From the NCBI GenBank assembly GCA_029747015.1, contig JAKOGI010000178.1, forward strand, positions 289,069-353,068: DNA of 64,000 nt. Direction: 5' to 3'. Positions 43,000 to 56,101 of this stretch are shown here, in pieces. Position 1 is the stretch's first letter, and the number at the start of each line of letters is the position of its first letter. The notes under the pieces were generated by a model. That model made no database searches and had not been told where the DNA came from. It was given only the letters and a program-made list of their open reading frames with translations. The stretch is from Carnegiea gigantea. Taxonomy: Eukaryota; Streptophyta; Magnoliopsida; Caryophyllales; Cactaceae. The translations under genes and the position numbers were made by a program.

Positions 43000-44220
43000 A
43001 ACAACTACTTTAACAATTATACAGGATTCACTTCAATCCTAAAAGGAAAATTGCCTCTAAAATTCACCATGCCAAGCATTAAGTTTCATGGAACTGAAAA
43101 CCCTGACCATCATTTAAAGAACGTTATTACTGCTATGACTTTTAAAGGGAATCGACAGAGACAGCTTCCACCTTATATTTTGTTGGAATTTTGACAAAGA
43201 TGTGATAAGGTGGTATAATGTTATGGACCCACGAAAGGCTATGATTTGTGATGACCTTTACAGAGAGTTCTTACGTTAGTATTTATATAGTGCTGACCTC
43301 CTAATCGCACTTAGTGGCTTCGAGCTGATCTAGCAAGAAGAGAAGGAAGGCTTTTCTAACTACCCTGCCAGATGGAGGACGAGGGCTATCCACATGGTGG
43401 ATCGACCTTCAAAAGTCGACTAAGTGAGACTATTCATTAAGAGCCTCCAACCTATATATAGGTAACATTTGTGGTTCATACCATTTGAAAATTTCATGAT
43501 GTTGAGGAATGTAGGCATGCTGGTAGAAGAAGAACTAGCTAGAGAGGCACTTGCAAAGGCTCCTAGCAACTAGAAAGTTAAATATTGGATTAAGGATCAA
43601 AAGGCTTGTAGCTCAAACGATGTGCATATAATAAAATGTTACACTAAGCATACTGTCATAGGGATCACCTACACTCAAGCTTTGGAACAACTACTGGCCA
43701 AAGGAAAAATCGATCTTTCTAAGGTCAAGCTAGAAACTGAATCCCTTAGGTGGTCTAAATCTTTTAATCTAACAACATATTACAAATATCATTAGGCTTG
43801 GCTGCATGGTACCAAGAAGCACTGGACCTTCAAAAATAGGCAGGCCAGGATGATCAAGTCAAGGTGGCTCCTATTGCCTAAGGCAGCTCGGGAGCCAATT
43901 GATAAAAATCCACTTGGGGACCATGAAATCATCTTCACTATCAGTAATGATCAGGAAAGGGAATGGGATCCATCCAAATTCATACACAGCATTCATGGGC
44001 CGAAGCAAAAGGTTTGCATACCCATGCAGTATTCAGAAGTTCATGGCTTCTGGGAAAGCAATGAGGAAGATGTATATGAGACTCAATCACCTACTTGATA
44101 AAGTAAGTGATGAAGACCAAGCTAAGGTCCAATGCCTCATGAAAGTTGGGCGACACCAGGTCAAAGAGGCCCCACAATATGCCTTAGGAAAAGAAGGTGG
44201 GGTTACAGTCTAAGAAGAGG
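43000..44220 (+). pseudogene. gag: Tat gag
   Basis: Pieces in order: KFTMPSIKFHGTENPDHHLK (the 'P.F.YDG..DP..HL' start of the Gag domain, about 43060-43120), a degraded 'A..WY..L' helix, LYREFL-like and YSADLLIALSGFELI, 'EGFSNYPARWRTRA' ('ES..DF..RWR'), VRLFIKSLQPIY, and EEELAREALAKAP. Several stops and frame changes. Near 43800-44210 a further open stretch (ending about 44213) has no recognised motif. The layout is that of plant Tat/Athila Gag. Confidence 0.75.
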
Positions 44221-44399
44221 ATCGCGTGCTAAAATTATCAAAGAAGATTAAAGTAGGAGTAATTATTTAGAAACTTATGATAGCCTCTTGAAAGCATATG
44301 CAGTTCTTAATATATTAACTGAATGAGATTGACTTATCCCCTGAAGCTTCAATAGAGGAAATGATATTTTTAGTCATTGTAGGTAAGGGCACCAAAACA

Positions 44400-44960
44400 T
44401 TTAGCAATGAGGATCCCCTATAAGGGGGTTCGATGGACAACAATGCCCTATACCTTGCTGTGATATGTTTCCAAAAATATATACCACTCGCCCTGATTAG
44501 TAATGGGTTAGCCATAACGGTTTGCCCTGGAGAACTGCTAAGAGGCTGATAATCAAGAAAGATAAACTATCAACACCTTCAACTCATTTATAAGCATATA
44601 ATAACTTAAAAATAGTGGCGTTAGGCATCATTATTCTCCTATTAATGTAGGTCCATCTAAATGAAATGTGGAATTCTAAGCTCTAAATATTCTAACTAGC
44701 TTTGACTTGCTCTTGGGCAGACTATGGCTTTACGAGCACCAATCACTTCCATTAACCCTACGTTAGAAAGTGAAGGCACTGATAAAAGGATATGTGATCA
44801 CCATTGAAGGGGACAACTTCTGTGTTGCCATTAGTAACAAGGGGCTAGTGTTGGAAATACGGCATGATCGCAATGGTGAGGTAGTCTATAACTTTGAAAC
44901 AATGATAGTTTCAAAATAGGACTTAGGTCCCTTTAACTTCTATCCCTATTCAAATTTAAA
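44400..44960 (+). pseudogene. Tat protease, catalytic Asp lost
   Basis: The stretch around 44440-44535 reads NALYLAVICFQKYIPLALI followed by SNGLAITVCP. This corresponds to the 'VDNGSALNVLP' active site with the catalytic Asp replaced by Ser. Around 44650-44760, NVGPSK, ALNILTSFDLLLGRLW matches the 'FQVLDI...YNLLLGRPWIH' block, and 'KGYVITIEGD' the following strand. Stops are present, so it is inactive. Confidence 0.65.
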
Positions 44961-45989
44961 TGTGAATGCTACATTTAAAAAGTAGGGATACTTCCCCTAG
45001 ATGGCTATGGGACAAAAAGCATAAGGCTGGACTATCTTTCCCTTAACTAAAAAACGAGACTACAAATTCAGATTGGGTATCAGTCACTCCTGAAGAAGTG
45101 GCTAAACGTAAACAAGAAGCACAAGCCCGAAAAATAGCTATTAGAAAGGGATGCCATAAGTACTATACCATAAGACCTTACCCCCTCACTCTTAATAGGC
45201 AGTTCCTTTGCGAGAGAGATAATTTTCCTTTGTATGGCTTTCCCGAACCGCGCTACTTAAGAGAGGAAGAAATTTGGGTACTTGGGTTAGGGATATTTAG
45301 TAATTGCTAGCTGCTAGAGAAGGAAGCACTTACTCCCAAAAGAAGAGACCAATCCGCTCAAGATTGGACCCACTTTGCCACATCTTTGGGATCCTATTCA
45401 GTAAGATTATAGGAAGCAAGAAGACCTTACTGCTGTCCCATACTTAACCATCTCCTACAGTGATTTTGCACTGCGAACCCCATCACCAAAGCTAACGTAA
45501 ATGATTGTAAGCAAGTGACTTGGATAGCTGAAGAGGAAGAAAAAATGCTCACTATAGCCATATGCTTTACTTTAGGAAAATCTAAGATAAAGTAGAACAA
45601 TCATTCTTCAGTTTCTGTTTCACTAAACTCAACATTAGAGGTACTCGTTTCTTATTTCAATATGACAAACACTTCCACTTATGACTTATCCCATTCCTCT
45701 TACATTGAATGCTTTGCCTCTTATAACAAAATGATGATATAAATCCCAAAGACTTAATCAAATCAGTGGAAGATCATGAAAATCGAAGTTCTGTAATTGA
45801 GGACGCAATATTAATTAACTTAGGAACTCTTAAAGATCCCTGAGAGCTTAAAATAGAAAATTTGCTAAATCCAAAGGAGCAACAAAGTTTCACTTCACTC
45901 CTATGGTAATTCATAAATGTCTTTGTGTGGTCTTAAAAGACATGCCAAGCATAGATTAAGATATCGCTGAGTGTAAGATTCATCACTAT

Positions 45990-46690
45990 TCAAATGCTAA
46001 ATCGTTAGAGTAAAAACTCCATAGAATGAAGCCAAAATGGATCTTGAAAATAGATGAAGAAGCATATAAGTAGTTGGATGTCGGGTTCATTAGGGTTGAT
46101 CATTACCCTTAGAGGGTAGAAAATGTTGTGCCAGTTCAAAAGCGATGGAAGGATGAGAATATATGTGGATTTCAATGACCTTAATAAAGCAAGTCCAAAA
46201 GATGTATTTCCATTACTACATATAGATATTTTGGCTGATGTCATGGCTGGAAATGTCTGCTCTGTTTTATGGATGGGTATTCTGGTTATAACTAGGTCAA
46301 AATGGTAGTGGAAGACATGGGGAAGACTATCTTATTACCCTTTATGGAACCTATTGCTACACAATGATGCCATTCAGGTTAAAAATGCCAGAGCTACCTA
46401 CCAAAAGACAACTATTACCTTACTGCATCACTTAATGCATGTAAAGATAGAGGTATATGTAGATGATATGATGTAAAGTCTAAGGAAAAGGATGGACATG
46501 TTCTGACTCCTTAGAAATTATTAACTAGACTTAGAAAAAATATGGGCTTGAACCTGCAGAAGTGCATATTTGGGTCACCTTTAGGAAGTTGCTAGGATAA
46601 GTGGTTAGCCTTAGGGCAATTGAGGTTGACCCTTTAAAAATCAAGGCAATACAAGAAATGTCACCACCTTAGACTAAGAAAGAAGCACAA
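45990..46690 (+). pseudogene. Tat reverse transcriptase
   Basis: Blocks spread over three frames: KIDEEAYK.LDVGFI ('K.EV.KLL.AGFI'), NVVPVQK, DGRMRIYVDFNDLNKASPKD (46138-46205, nearly intact), PLLHIDILADVMAG, FMDGYSGYN, MPFRLKMP..TYQ-like, and the catalytic IEVYVDDMM near 46446-46470 (YVDD retained). Then come MGLNLQKCIFG and VVSLRAIEVDPLKIKAI. The organisation is that of Tat-lineage RT. Frame changes occur about every 100 bases, so it is inactive. Confidence 0.8.
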
Positions 46691-46699
46691 CGATTTCTT

Positions 46700-47140
46700 G
46701 GGTCGCTTGTAATACATTAGCTGCTTCATATCGAAGTTGACGATAATACGTGAGCCTATTTTCAAAAAGTTGAAGAAGGGAGTGAAACCAGAATGGGATG
46801 AGAAATGTCAAGGGGCATTCAATAAGATTAAAGGGTACTTATCTAACCCAGCATTGCTGGTACCTCAATAAATTGGCATCCCCCTTATTCTTTATCTCAT
46901 AACAACAACCACGATAATGGGGACCATGTTAGCTAAGAAGATAAAAAGAGAGGAAAGAGACATCTACTACGCGTGTAAAGTTTCTTGAATAAGAAATGCA
47001 CTACAGCCCATTAGAGAAAACCTCTCAGGCCTCAGTTTAGGCTATTTGCTGCAACATTTAGTGATAAGGGCCAAGGTTGCTAGATGGATGGTAATACTAT
47101 CAGAATTTGACTTACGTTACATCCCATAGAAACCCATTAA
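46700..47140 (+). pseudogene. Tat RNase H (first)
   Basis: RFLGSLVIH and AYFQKVEEG-like (the connection 'CEPIFKLLKK'), then KCQGAFNKIKGYLSNPALLVP (about 46806-46865), TTTIMGTMLAKK in place of 'SVLVQ', and LIRAKVARWMVILSEFDLRY near 47065-47120. The first catalytic Asp is not recognisable. Confidence 0.65.
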
Positions 47141-47219
47141 GAGTTGAGTCGTGTTGAACATCTTAACAGACCTACCAAGAGAGGATCAAAATCAACCATT
47201 GAATTCCCCACTGAAGAAG

Positions 47220-47720
47220 TTCTTCAAGTGAAGAAGGATGTCTGGATAATGTATTTCGAAGAGAATTCAAACACGGAAGTATTTGGAGTAGGCATCCTAT
47301 TAGTATCTCTAGCAGGGCCACATACCTTATCTCAGTCAAATTGGATTTTGAGGCTACTAAGAATGTGGTGGAATACGAAGCTTGTATTATCAGTGGCAAC
47401 TTACCGTACAAGTAGGAGTAAAAAATCTAGGGGTATATGAAGACTCCAGCTTGATAATTAAACCAAATCACATAAAAATACAAAGTGAGAAGTGAAGCCC
47501 TAGCACCATACGAAGCTCACTTAGTGGATCTTACCAAGAACTTTAACCACTTCACTTATACTTACCTTTCTCTTGAAGATAACTTATTTGTTGGTCCCCT
47601 AGCAAAGCTAGCTTCAATGGTAAATATTCCTAGTGGCATGCACTCGATGCCATCATCAGTTAAAAGGATAGATAAACTACCTCGTTGTTATACCATTGAA
47701 GCATGTCTCATCGACCTTAT
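47220..47720 (+). pseudogene. Tat second RNase H (archaeal-type)
   Basis: The frame 47144-47440 contains WIMYFEENSNTEVFGVGILL, matching the Tat aRNH start 'W.LYFDGAS...GAGAGV.L', with the catalytic Asp of FDG changed to Glu. The next frame has LDFEATKNVVEYEACI ('L.F..TNN.AEYEALI'), then SLIINQIT-like, and an open stretch 47485-47730 with RSEALAPYEAHLVDLTKNFN and EDNLFVGPLAKLASMV ('NE.ADALA.LAS'). A duplicated, divergent RNase H is a diagnostic Tat-lineage trait. It continues into the integrase. Confidence 0.75.
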
Positions 47721-47779
47721 GGCCTGGTAATGGCTAATGGGCATTAAGGTTGTTAGTTTCGCAATATTTTAAGGATAAA

Positions 47780-48900
47780 GGGATGCTATATAAAATTACC
47801 AATATGATCGTAAACTTTACTCTGTGTAGCAAAAGAGGAGGCTCGCAAAATTATGAAGGTGGTTCATGGCGGAGAGTGTGGGCTAGACATAAATAGGAGA
47901 ATGCTAGCCAAAAAGGTTGAAAGGATGGGATATTATTGGCCCACAATTGAAGCAGATTGCCATATATATGTGAAAGGATGCCATAAGTGCTAAATATATG
48001 CTAATTTGTAACATCAACATCCCTATTTGCAATTAACACTCACTTCGCCATTGTTGTTAGTTTGGGGAATATATATAGTCGAAGAGGTGGTGACAAACGG
48101 AATAGGTAGCCATGAATATGTGTTGGTAGCAATTGACTACTTCACAAAATGGGTAGAAGCGGCCTCCTATGTTACGATTACTTCAAAACATGTCGCTAAG
48201 TTCCTCACCAATAATATCTTATACAGAGCCAGTGTGCCACATAAATTGACAACTGATTAGGGGAGGCATTTTAGGAAAGAAGTAGCAGCCCTACTTGAGA
48301 AATATAAAATTCAGCAACATAAATCATCCCCTTCCTAATCAAACAAATCGATCCGTGGAAGTAGGTAATAAGAATATCTGGAGAATATTTAACAAGATGG
48401 CTGAGAAGTACTAAGATTGGCGTGACAAGCTACCATTTGCTTTGTGAGGCTATAGAACTCAAATTCGTACCTCAATGGAAGCAAAACCATGCCCCTCGGT
48501 ATATGCGATAAAAGTAGTACTTCTAATTGAAAGAGCAATAGCCTTACTCAGGGTAATTATAGAACATCAAATTTTAGATTTAGAATGGGCAAAAGCTCAA
48601 CATGAAGAGCTGGTCATGCTAGATGAAAGAAGATTGAGAGCATTATCTAGTGTCTAACTATAATAAGCTCAGATCTAAAGAGCCTTTATTAAGAAAGTTA
48701 AGCCTAGAGATCTACAAGAAGGTGACCTAGTCTTAAACGAGATAAGAGCTCTAATACGAGACCCAGGAGGGAACTTCAGGCCTAATTAGCTAGGCCCATA
48801 TATTATAAAAACTATCTTGTTAAGCAGAGCAGTGACACTTATGTATATGAATGGAGAGGAATACACTTAATATACACATATGGGTTAATTAAAAAAGTAC
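47780..48900 (+). pseudogene. Tat integrase
   Basis: Pieces: MKVVHGGECGLD..GRMLAKKVERMGYYWPT and 'C.KYVKGCHKC' (zinc-binding region, 47850-47995); 'VLVAIDYFTKWVEAASYVTI' (48120-48178, core with the first Asp); LTTDXGRHF ('SDNG..F', where TGA/TAG replaces the next residue); NQTNRSVEVGNKNI ('QANG..E..NK', with Gly lost); DWRDKLPFAL.GYRTQIRTS; and at 48475-48657 an open stretch ending in LDERRLRAL. Then come VKPRDLQEGDLVL and GKFRPNWLGPYIIK-like with GPY retained. Multiple stops. Confidence 0.8.
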
Positions 48901-48905
48901 TATAC

Positions 48906-49480
48906 TTAACTAGCAAATGTATGCTAATGCCCATAATAGGCTGCAAAAGGCAAAAGGAGGTGTAAATTTTTTTAAAGCCTATAACTAGTTCATAACGCGC
49001 ATACCAGGCTAACAAAAACAGGGATATAATGAACTACAGAGACCTGACTCTGCAATTCGGATATGTAGGAGCCCTTAAAGATTAGGCGCCATTATCCTTT
49101 ACTAATTCTTGAGCCATTCAAACATAAAACTAAAAATAAAAAAGCCAGTGTTAGGCTATCCCAGCAGAGGAGCCCAAAACCTACTGCTAGAACTAGGCTG
49201 AGGTTAAGGATGCAAGCAGGTTGGGTTTCTGCAGCAAGGAATAATTTATCTAGAAAGGCTTATAACTGGGCTCAGACCAAGATGATACTAGGCCAGTTCG
49301 TGCAGACAGTGTAGTTTGGGTAATTAGCAACTTTGCGATAAAAGCAATAAGTTATCTAGCAGTGCTTAATGCTTTTGTTGTCATTAAAATTCAAAAAGCA
49401 TACAACTTATAATTCCTAATAGCATTCTACTAAGAAAAAAAACATTATACTTTATGAAAAACAAATATTAAGGGGCAAAG
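48906..49480 (+). other. Spacer between Tat integrase and antisense ORF region
   Basis: No coding recognised on either strand. Sense and antisense coding converge toward this stretch, so any 3' processing signals for both should lie here; none is obvious. Confidence 0.4.
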
Positions 49481-49499
49481 CTAGTTCCTAATCTTTCTT

Positions 49500-52400
49500 C
49501 AACTTCTTATCCTTGTTGGCTTATATGTTGTCTTCTTGGTGGTAGGATCCTTAGTTCCATTCCTTATACTATAGGATGAGTCTTCTCTTTCCTTATTCAT
49601 CTTGACCTTTCCACTCTCCAAAAACTCCATAACATTTTCCTTGCCTAGAAGAGCCTCCCTTGACTCAGCATTATTCTCATTAATCTAAATAAGGTAATGT
49701 TCTGAGGCATAAGTAGAGCATAGGACAAACAGGATCATAATGGTGGGATGATGAAGCTAATAATTAACTCATCTTTTGCAATGAGCAGAATCATTCATAT
49801 AGCTTTGAGGAGGATGCAGTCTAAGGCAAGGATGGCTTGCTTATGTCCAAATTACCTCATCAATTGTCCAACAAAAGAGTCGGTTCCTATGGACATCCCA
49901 ATGAGATAAAAATCAACACTGTTCCAACCATTCATCATAAACCACCGGATTCTTTACCAATGAACCACCCAACAAAGAGGTGGGTTCTCCTTAAAGAAGC
50001 TAATCCAGCTTTCCACTGATTGATCCTTGAATAGTTTCTTTCTTTGGTGGAATAAGTAGACAAGTAACAGTGAACATTTTTGGGTGTCTTGATTAGTCAA
50101 AGGCATCCTAGCAACTAATTCTGCATGCCAACAGAAACTAAAATAAAGGGTAGGAATCAACAGAAAGCCCTATTGCGTTCTATGGCCCAGCCTAAAACAA
50201 ATAAAAAAGGAAGAGACAAGGGAGTGATAAAAGCCTAAGGCATGCCCAAAAAGAAGTCAACCTATTCTAAGCCTGTTTTCTAGTAAGATAAGGCCTAAGC
50301 AGGGGAAGGTTCACCTAAAGTAGTAGTGGACTACTTGAAAAGAATTGATCCAGGTGGAGTAAAGTCAATCCAAGCACAGTATAGTCTTCGCAACGACAAG
50401 GGCAATAGGAGTTCGATGATGTTGAATCCTTTCTATTATGTTCGGCAGCATTGCAGGTCCCTTATTTTTAGAGCCACCAATTAATAGGAAGGATCTTACA
50501 AGGCATAAGAGAATTGCACAACACATGTGTATACTTTACAGTGCCCGACCATTTCCTTATTGAAAATAAGAAATTACGGACACAAAATCCACTTAATTCC
50601 CAACTACTGTGGGGGAGACACACTAATCATTTATACCTAAGAAACAACAACATATCTCATCAATAAGTTGGCATAACTAGGGGACAATAAAGGGGAAAAA
50701 CTAGTACAGCATTAAACTCCTCGGTCAAATCGCATAATTTATGATCACGAAAATGAAAGACATGTAACTTAGAATCCCAAAAGGTGGAGCCATCCCTAAG
50801 AAATTCCTAGGAAATTTTGACTTAGTGAAGGCTTAAGACACTATTTAAATAGAGGTGTTTCAGTTCACGTTATGTTTGGCATCAAAGGTTACCAACCAAG
50901 AGGATAAGACCTTTTCAAAAGATATGGTGAAATATGGAAAGTTGCTCTTAGGATTGATAAAAATCGACTACAATGTAATCTTTATTTATAGCAGCACAAA
51001 ATAACTATTTGAAAATTAGGTAGAATTTGGACTGAAAAGTCAACAGGAACTCGACCGACTTCCTGCCTCGAGTACACCACCAAGCCAAATTCGAATAGGA
51101 TAAGGCTAAGTGGAGCCATCAAGGAACCCAACTGAGATCTGAATAAGACTTTAAGAAACTAGCCAGGACTCAAATTTAGACTGCTCCATCATTTCTTTTT
51201 TTAAATTAAATTTTTGGCCTTAATGTTTATGACTCTAATTGGTTATAATTCAACAATTATGTAATAAAATCTCTAAATTATCATTAAGCACCATACAACT
51301 CTTGATACTTATTGATCTCTTTTATATTTTTATTCTTTTTTGAGGAGTAGGGGCTACATGTGCATTGTGTCATTTTTAGAGTAGTTTGCATTAACTTAAA
51401 TTGTTGCATTTGCATGGTAAATAGCATTACATCATAATGAAAGCATCGTACAAAAATCTTTCCATTGATTATTTACGAACCCACTACTACTTTCACTAAA
51501 GAGGTAGTTAGTGGAGCCAGAGGTGAAACTCGTATCAACTAATGAATGACTGGAATTGGCATCAGATCTATGATTACCTCCCAGGGTGCAAATGATGCGG
51601 AGGATCACTATGCAGCATCCTAGATGATGATTCACCATACAAAACCTGAGGCACATGAAGCTCTCCAAAGGAAGAGGCAGAGGCACAGGGATACCATGGA
51701 CCATAAACTTGGAGCAGTTTTATCTCAATTGGCGATTCCGAATGAGGCTCTATATGCATCTCTAGTTTGAAAAGAGTCCGGGACATCTTGTGCTCTTGTT
51801 AAACGACGTCTCCTTGAATGAGATCTGCTAGATTTTAAACTAGATCTCTGGGGGCTCTCATGAGGTTTCTTTTTATAGATAAGGAAAATTCAGCGAAAGC
51901 ATAAAAATTTCCTCTAAAAAAATAAAAAGGCAGGTTACCTCGTCTATTTGTGGACATTGGTAGGATAAGAGCTTTGCCAAATACCATACCATTAGACTTG
52001 ATTACTCTCGATTACACCAGAAGAAACAAAGACAAACAAGTGCATGAACATGTCAAGGAATTATGGTGAACAACATACTTAGCCCCCTAAAAGTAGGGCA
52101 AATGGAAACTCTAGGCATTCAGATTCCGAAACTAGTGGGGAATCTATGTGTACTGCCTCCTCTCCCTCTCTTGGCATATTAACTCCCCAACTAGGTATGG
52201 GAGCATTAGCACTTAATTCCCGTAAAATGACTCACAAGGGTCAAAAGCTTAGAAAATATAATAGGCAAAGAGTAGAAAGACAAGAAGCTTTACCAAACCA
52301 GTTATGATGGTGAAGGTAGGTAGCATAGTCACATTCATGATCAATATAAGCAATAAAGTGTGAGCAATTTGAAAATGAGGCCAGTGTATTAAATATGGAT

Positions 52401-53633
52401 TGAGGTGGATCTCTAGGGACGAAAAGAGGTCATTAGTGGGCATGTTGCGTAGTGACTCTCCCACTCAAGTATCAAATAAAGCTAAGTGAACCGTCCATGA
52501 GGATTTAACATTGGGTGTAGTGCCAAGTCGCTTGCACCCCAGGGTATATACCCGCATTCCCATGGGTGAAAGTTTGCACATACAGAAAGGAAATTAGAAA
52601 AAAGTGGAAGACTGGAACCGGCTAATTTCAACAAGTTGCACAGGGCAAGAATATCGTGGTCAAAGCGTTTATCAATTCCTGAAGCTGATGAAGACTTCTA
52701 GTTCAGAATCATCAACGAATTTGATTACCTTTTTTACCGATGAGGTAATGGCTAGGTCTCCTCAATCCTGGTGAAAGATTAGGAAAATATTCATAGGATT
52801 AGAGCTGTAAATGGTATGAAAAAATAGTGACGGCTACAAATTAGAAAACTAAAATTATTCTTCTAGGAGAAATCATTACGTCGAGGACTCCCCATAGACC
52901 ACCCATGGGCAAGCTGGTATTACACTCTATATGAGTTTCTTTAGTTTTTCGCACCCTAACTCACATGCCGTGAATAAGGATGGAAATATTAGCTACACTC
53001 TAATTCAAATCTTTTACACTATCAAGGTCAACAATGTTGACTAGATAGTGAAAATAGCAGTGATTTTACCCAAATTGCAAAAAATGCTAGGGTAAGAAGA
53101 TTATATAAAATAATGCGTGCCTGTTAATTAGCAGAATGCTGAGCCCAAAACTCATCATTAGTTACCGTATGGAAAAGGATGTTATAAGAAAAGTGGCACG
53201 CGGGATTCTATTCATGGTAGGGATGAATAGCTGAAAAAGCTGGTCCCACTGAAGGTGGAAGTATTTTTGGTAAACTAAGGTATCTCCAGAAAAGTTAAAA
53301 CTTAGTAACAGAGAAAAATCAAGAGGGGTAATGGTCATATACCTAAATGGGAGAGAAAAGTGCTAGTAATATCCCAAAATTGCTCGATCACCACTTGGGT
53401 AACACGTTGATCAGCTAAATCTACTGCTTATTCTAGAGTAGAATGGACGGCACCTGAAGCAGCATTCTTTAGCACATATTAGACACAAGCTTCTCTGCCC
53501 CTAAAGTCCGTTATAAATTTCAAGGGAACCGATACCCCTTATAAGATCTTTCTAGAAAAAGAAAAGCAATGGTTATTAGATCCATGATCATAATAAAAGC
53601 TCCATGAAAAGGGGGAAGACAAACACTTCCTGC
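49500..53633 (-). pseudogene. Antisense ORF of the Tat element with plant-mobile-domain-like segment
   Basis: Minus-strand coding remnants run leftward from the LARD-C junction. Near 53351-53385 is VIEQFWDITSTFLSHLG and, one frame over at 53266-53340, MTITPLDFSLLLSFNFSGD, followed by LVYQKYFHLQWDQLF. This spacing is that of the plant mobile domain ('FW....TFHLP.GEMTITL.DV..LLGL...G'). Further remnants follow at 52464-52249 and 51786-51432, and a Lys/Glu-rich C-terminal end stops near 49509. Antisense extra ORFs, some with such domains, have been described in plant Ty3/gypsy elements. Stops and frameshifts are frequent. The N-terminal part lies beyond LARD-C at 59288-59455. Confidence 0.6.
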
Positions 53634-55075
53634 TGATATACCCCTAATTTTGCTAATTTGACCCCTTAATTTCACCAGTTTTCCCATTAATTTCCTTAAT
53701 TTAGTGGAGGATTTGATCATATGTGCTTTTGTTTGTTCATAACTTTCTTATTTGGACTAATTCTCCTTTGTAGGCATGTTGGTCCCAATTGGAAGGATTT
53801 CTACATCAATCAAATCATAGATGAGCAAACAAGTGATGTTTTACCAAGGGAAGAGGTTTGAGAGTTGATTGAAGGGGTCAAAGATTGAAGCAAAAGCTTT
53901 TGCATAGCCAATAGTGCATGTAAGCATAACCATGCAGAACCGTGCATTTTGAGTCTGAAATTTTGCACAGTTGGCCGTGCGTCGAAGCACGACCCTATCC
54001 TTATCAATTTTCGCGACAAAAGTTACTGTTAGGCTTCTATCAGTGGGTTTTTTTGGTTAGGTTTTTGGGGCGTGCGATTTGGGCTTCTTCCTCCCACTCC
54101 TAAACCCCATTAGGGGGAATAAATTAGAGTAATTGGGTTAGATTAAAGGGAGATTTAGATTCAAGCTTGTAGATTATATTCTCATTCAAGCAATTAAGCC
54201 TAAGTTTTCTCTTTTCTTCTCTCTTTCATAATCTGGTTCTTGTTTTGATTATGTTCGATTAGGTATTGTGCCTCATTTTGTTAAGTTAAATGTTTAGCTT
54301 TTGTTGTTAATCCATGCTTATTAGTTTGTTAGATTATGTTCTTGCTTTAATTTCCTCTCCAGTTCATGTTTGTGTTCGTGTTTGTTAGTTTAGTTTTAAT
54401 GAGAATTTATCGTGTTTTTATGATGTTTTGTAGTTAGACTGTATTGGCTTGGTTGAGATTAGCCTTTTGATGGCTCATTGATCTTGTTTAGGTCTTTATC
54501 CACCTTGTTTATGCTAGAATTTATAGTTTTTCTTTCACACCCACCAAGTATCCGATGAAATACTTGAAAGAGCTTTCATCTATGTTTTGGGGTGGTTGAC
54601 TTATGCTGAAAGGCGAGGTTGATTATCGACTGTGGTAGAGAGGATAGTTAACATTTAGGTATGAAAATAGTTTAAATCTTATCTAGGTTAAGGGTTGTTA
54701 ATCTTGTAGTTTAATTGAGCTAATCCCATAAAAACAAGTGATTAGAACAATTAGACTAGCTTATTGACCCATAAGAGAGGGCTTTGGTTGTCCTTAATGA
54801 TACAACCGATCATCTTTGAATACTAGCATAATTTGGAAAGGTGAGGAGTTGACTTTATTAGCTGATTTGTTGTTGGTTTAATCATAACCCATGTCCCTTT
54901 TTGTTTGCTTGGTTCAGTAGTTTAGTTATTCTTTCCTTCACTGTCTATCTTACCTAGATTGATATGCTTGAGTTGGCTCTAGTATTTGAAATACAACTCC
55001 CTATAGAATACAGCCCGTATTTGCAATTGTTAGCTATAACTACACCTTACACTTGCGGTAATAATTTACATAACA
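53634..55075 (+). repeat. LARD-C 5' LTR
   Basis: Matches 57819-59282, with noticeably more divergence than the Tekay LTR pair, and is shorter by an internal segment around 53900 (the 3' copy has extra atgca-rich sequence at 58040-58200). Confidence 0.85.
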
Positions 55076-55083
55076 CCTACTTT

Positions 55084-55101
55084 TGGCACCATTGAGAGGG
55101 A
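55084..55101 (+). other. LARD-C primer-binding site (tRNA-Asp-like)
   Basis: TTTTGGCACCATTGAGAGGGA matches the tRNA-Asp primer-site type TGGCGCCGTTGCCGGGGA at 13 of 18 positions, 8 bases after the LTR end. Confidence 0.65.
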
Positions 55102-55279
55102 GTTGTTGTTTTTCAATATTTAAGTTTGCTTGAGTATTCTATACTAGACTTTTATCTGAAAAAATTCAAAAAATAAAAAAATTATAAATTTAAAAAAATG
55201 CCTTTTTTCCATTTCTATCAATTTGGGCATGTGATCCTTTTTGGCGATACTTGTCTAGATTGAATGACTGTCGTGCTCA

Positions 55280-56100
55280 ATATGTGTATTTCATGTAATG
55301 GGAAATTGTGAAGCTGTGCTCAAGTGTGTAATTCATGAGATCCGAGCTATCTTAGAGTCCATGAGTGGTGGCCTTTGTGATTTAAATGTTGATGTGATGT
55401 GGAATTTCTTTGAGTATTTAGCTTAGCAACAATGGCAATCCGAAAATATTAGTGAATCTATTGTGTGCCCTTCCCCCGATCTTTATGATTTGCAGCTTCA
55501 ATCTCGATGTGTAGATCATTTTAGGGATTCTTATCATCCCCATTTCTCTTATTCTCATGTTCCACGCTCAAATTATCAATCTTCTGATCATGATGTGAAC
55601 TCTTGTCCTCTTTAATTGTTTTCTGATGATGGTTTTGTTACATTAAATCACATGATAGAGGTAATGAATGAGCAAAATGCTAAGCTTCAAAATTTTGTAC
55701 AAGAGCATCACCTATCACTTGAAATCAACCTTAGCCCACCTTCTTCTAGACCTGAGGTTAGCTTGTGCGATGACAATGAGTCTTCCTTTTCCTCAAAGTT
55801 AGATTTTGCTATGGATACACCCTTGCCTAACCTAGAGAAAGTGACTAACACTCCCTTGACCCCATTATTGCATATTGCTCCATCCTCACTTAGCACCCAT
55901 AGAGACACTATTGTGGGTGTCCTAAGCTTACCTATTTCTCCCTTCCCTTTAGCTTAGTGCATGTAGTTCGAGGTGGGTGAGCCCTTTAGGGAGAATGCTA
56001 TTCCTGGTGATGTGGATGATTCATGTGCTTTGTCAGAAGAATGTTTCTTAGTTAAGCAACATTTAAAGGAGAGCCCACTATAAGAGTCTAGTGGTGATGA
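55280..56100 (+). pseudogene. gag: LARD-C gag-like and middle coding remnant
   Basis: From about 55311 the plus strand reads VIHEIRAILESMSGGLCDLN, then MWNFFEYLA, corresponding to the 'LYPKGLIELLSK....VWDFFEKLA' helix of the LARD-A gag remnant. It is followed by stops and an acidic stretch. The open frame 55616-55957 (113 codons) has an N-terminal helix with a heptad-like pattern (LNHMIEVMNEQNAKLQNFVQ), a likely coiled coil, then a Ser/Pro-rich region with no known domain. It stops at 55955. The remnant probably belonged to one polyprotein together with 56102-56494. Confidence 0.6.
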
Positions 56101-56101
56101 T

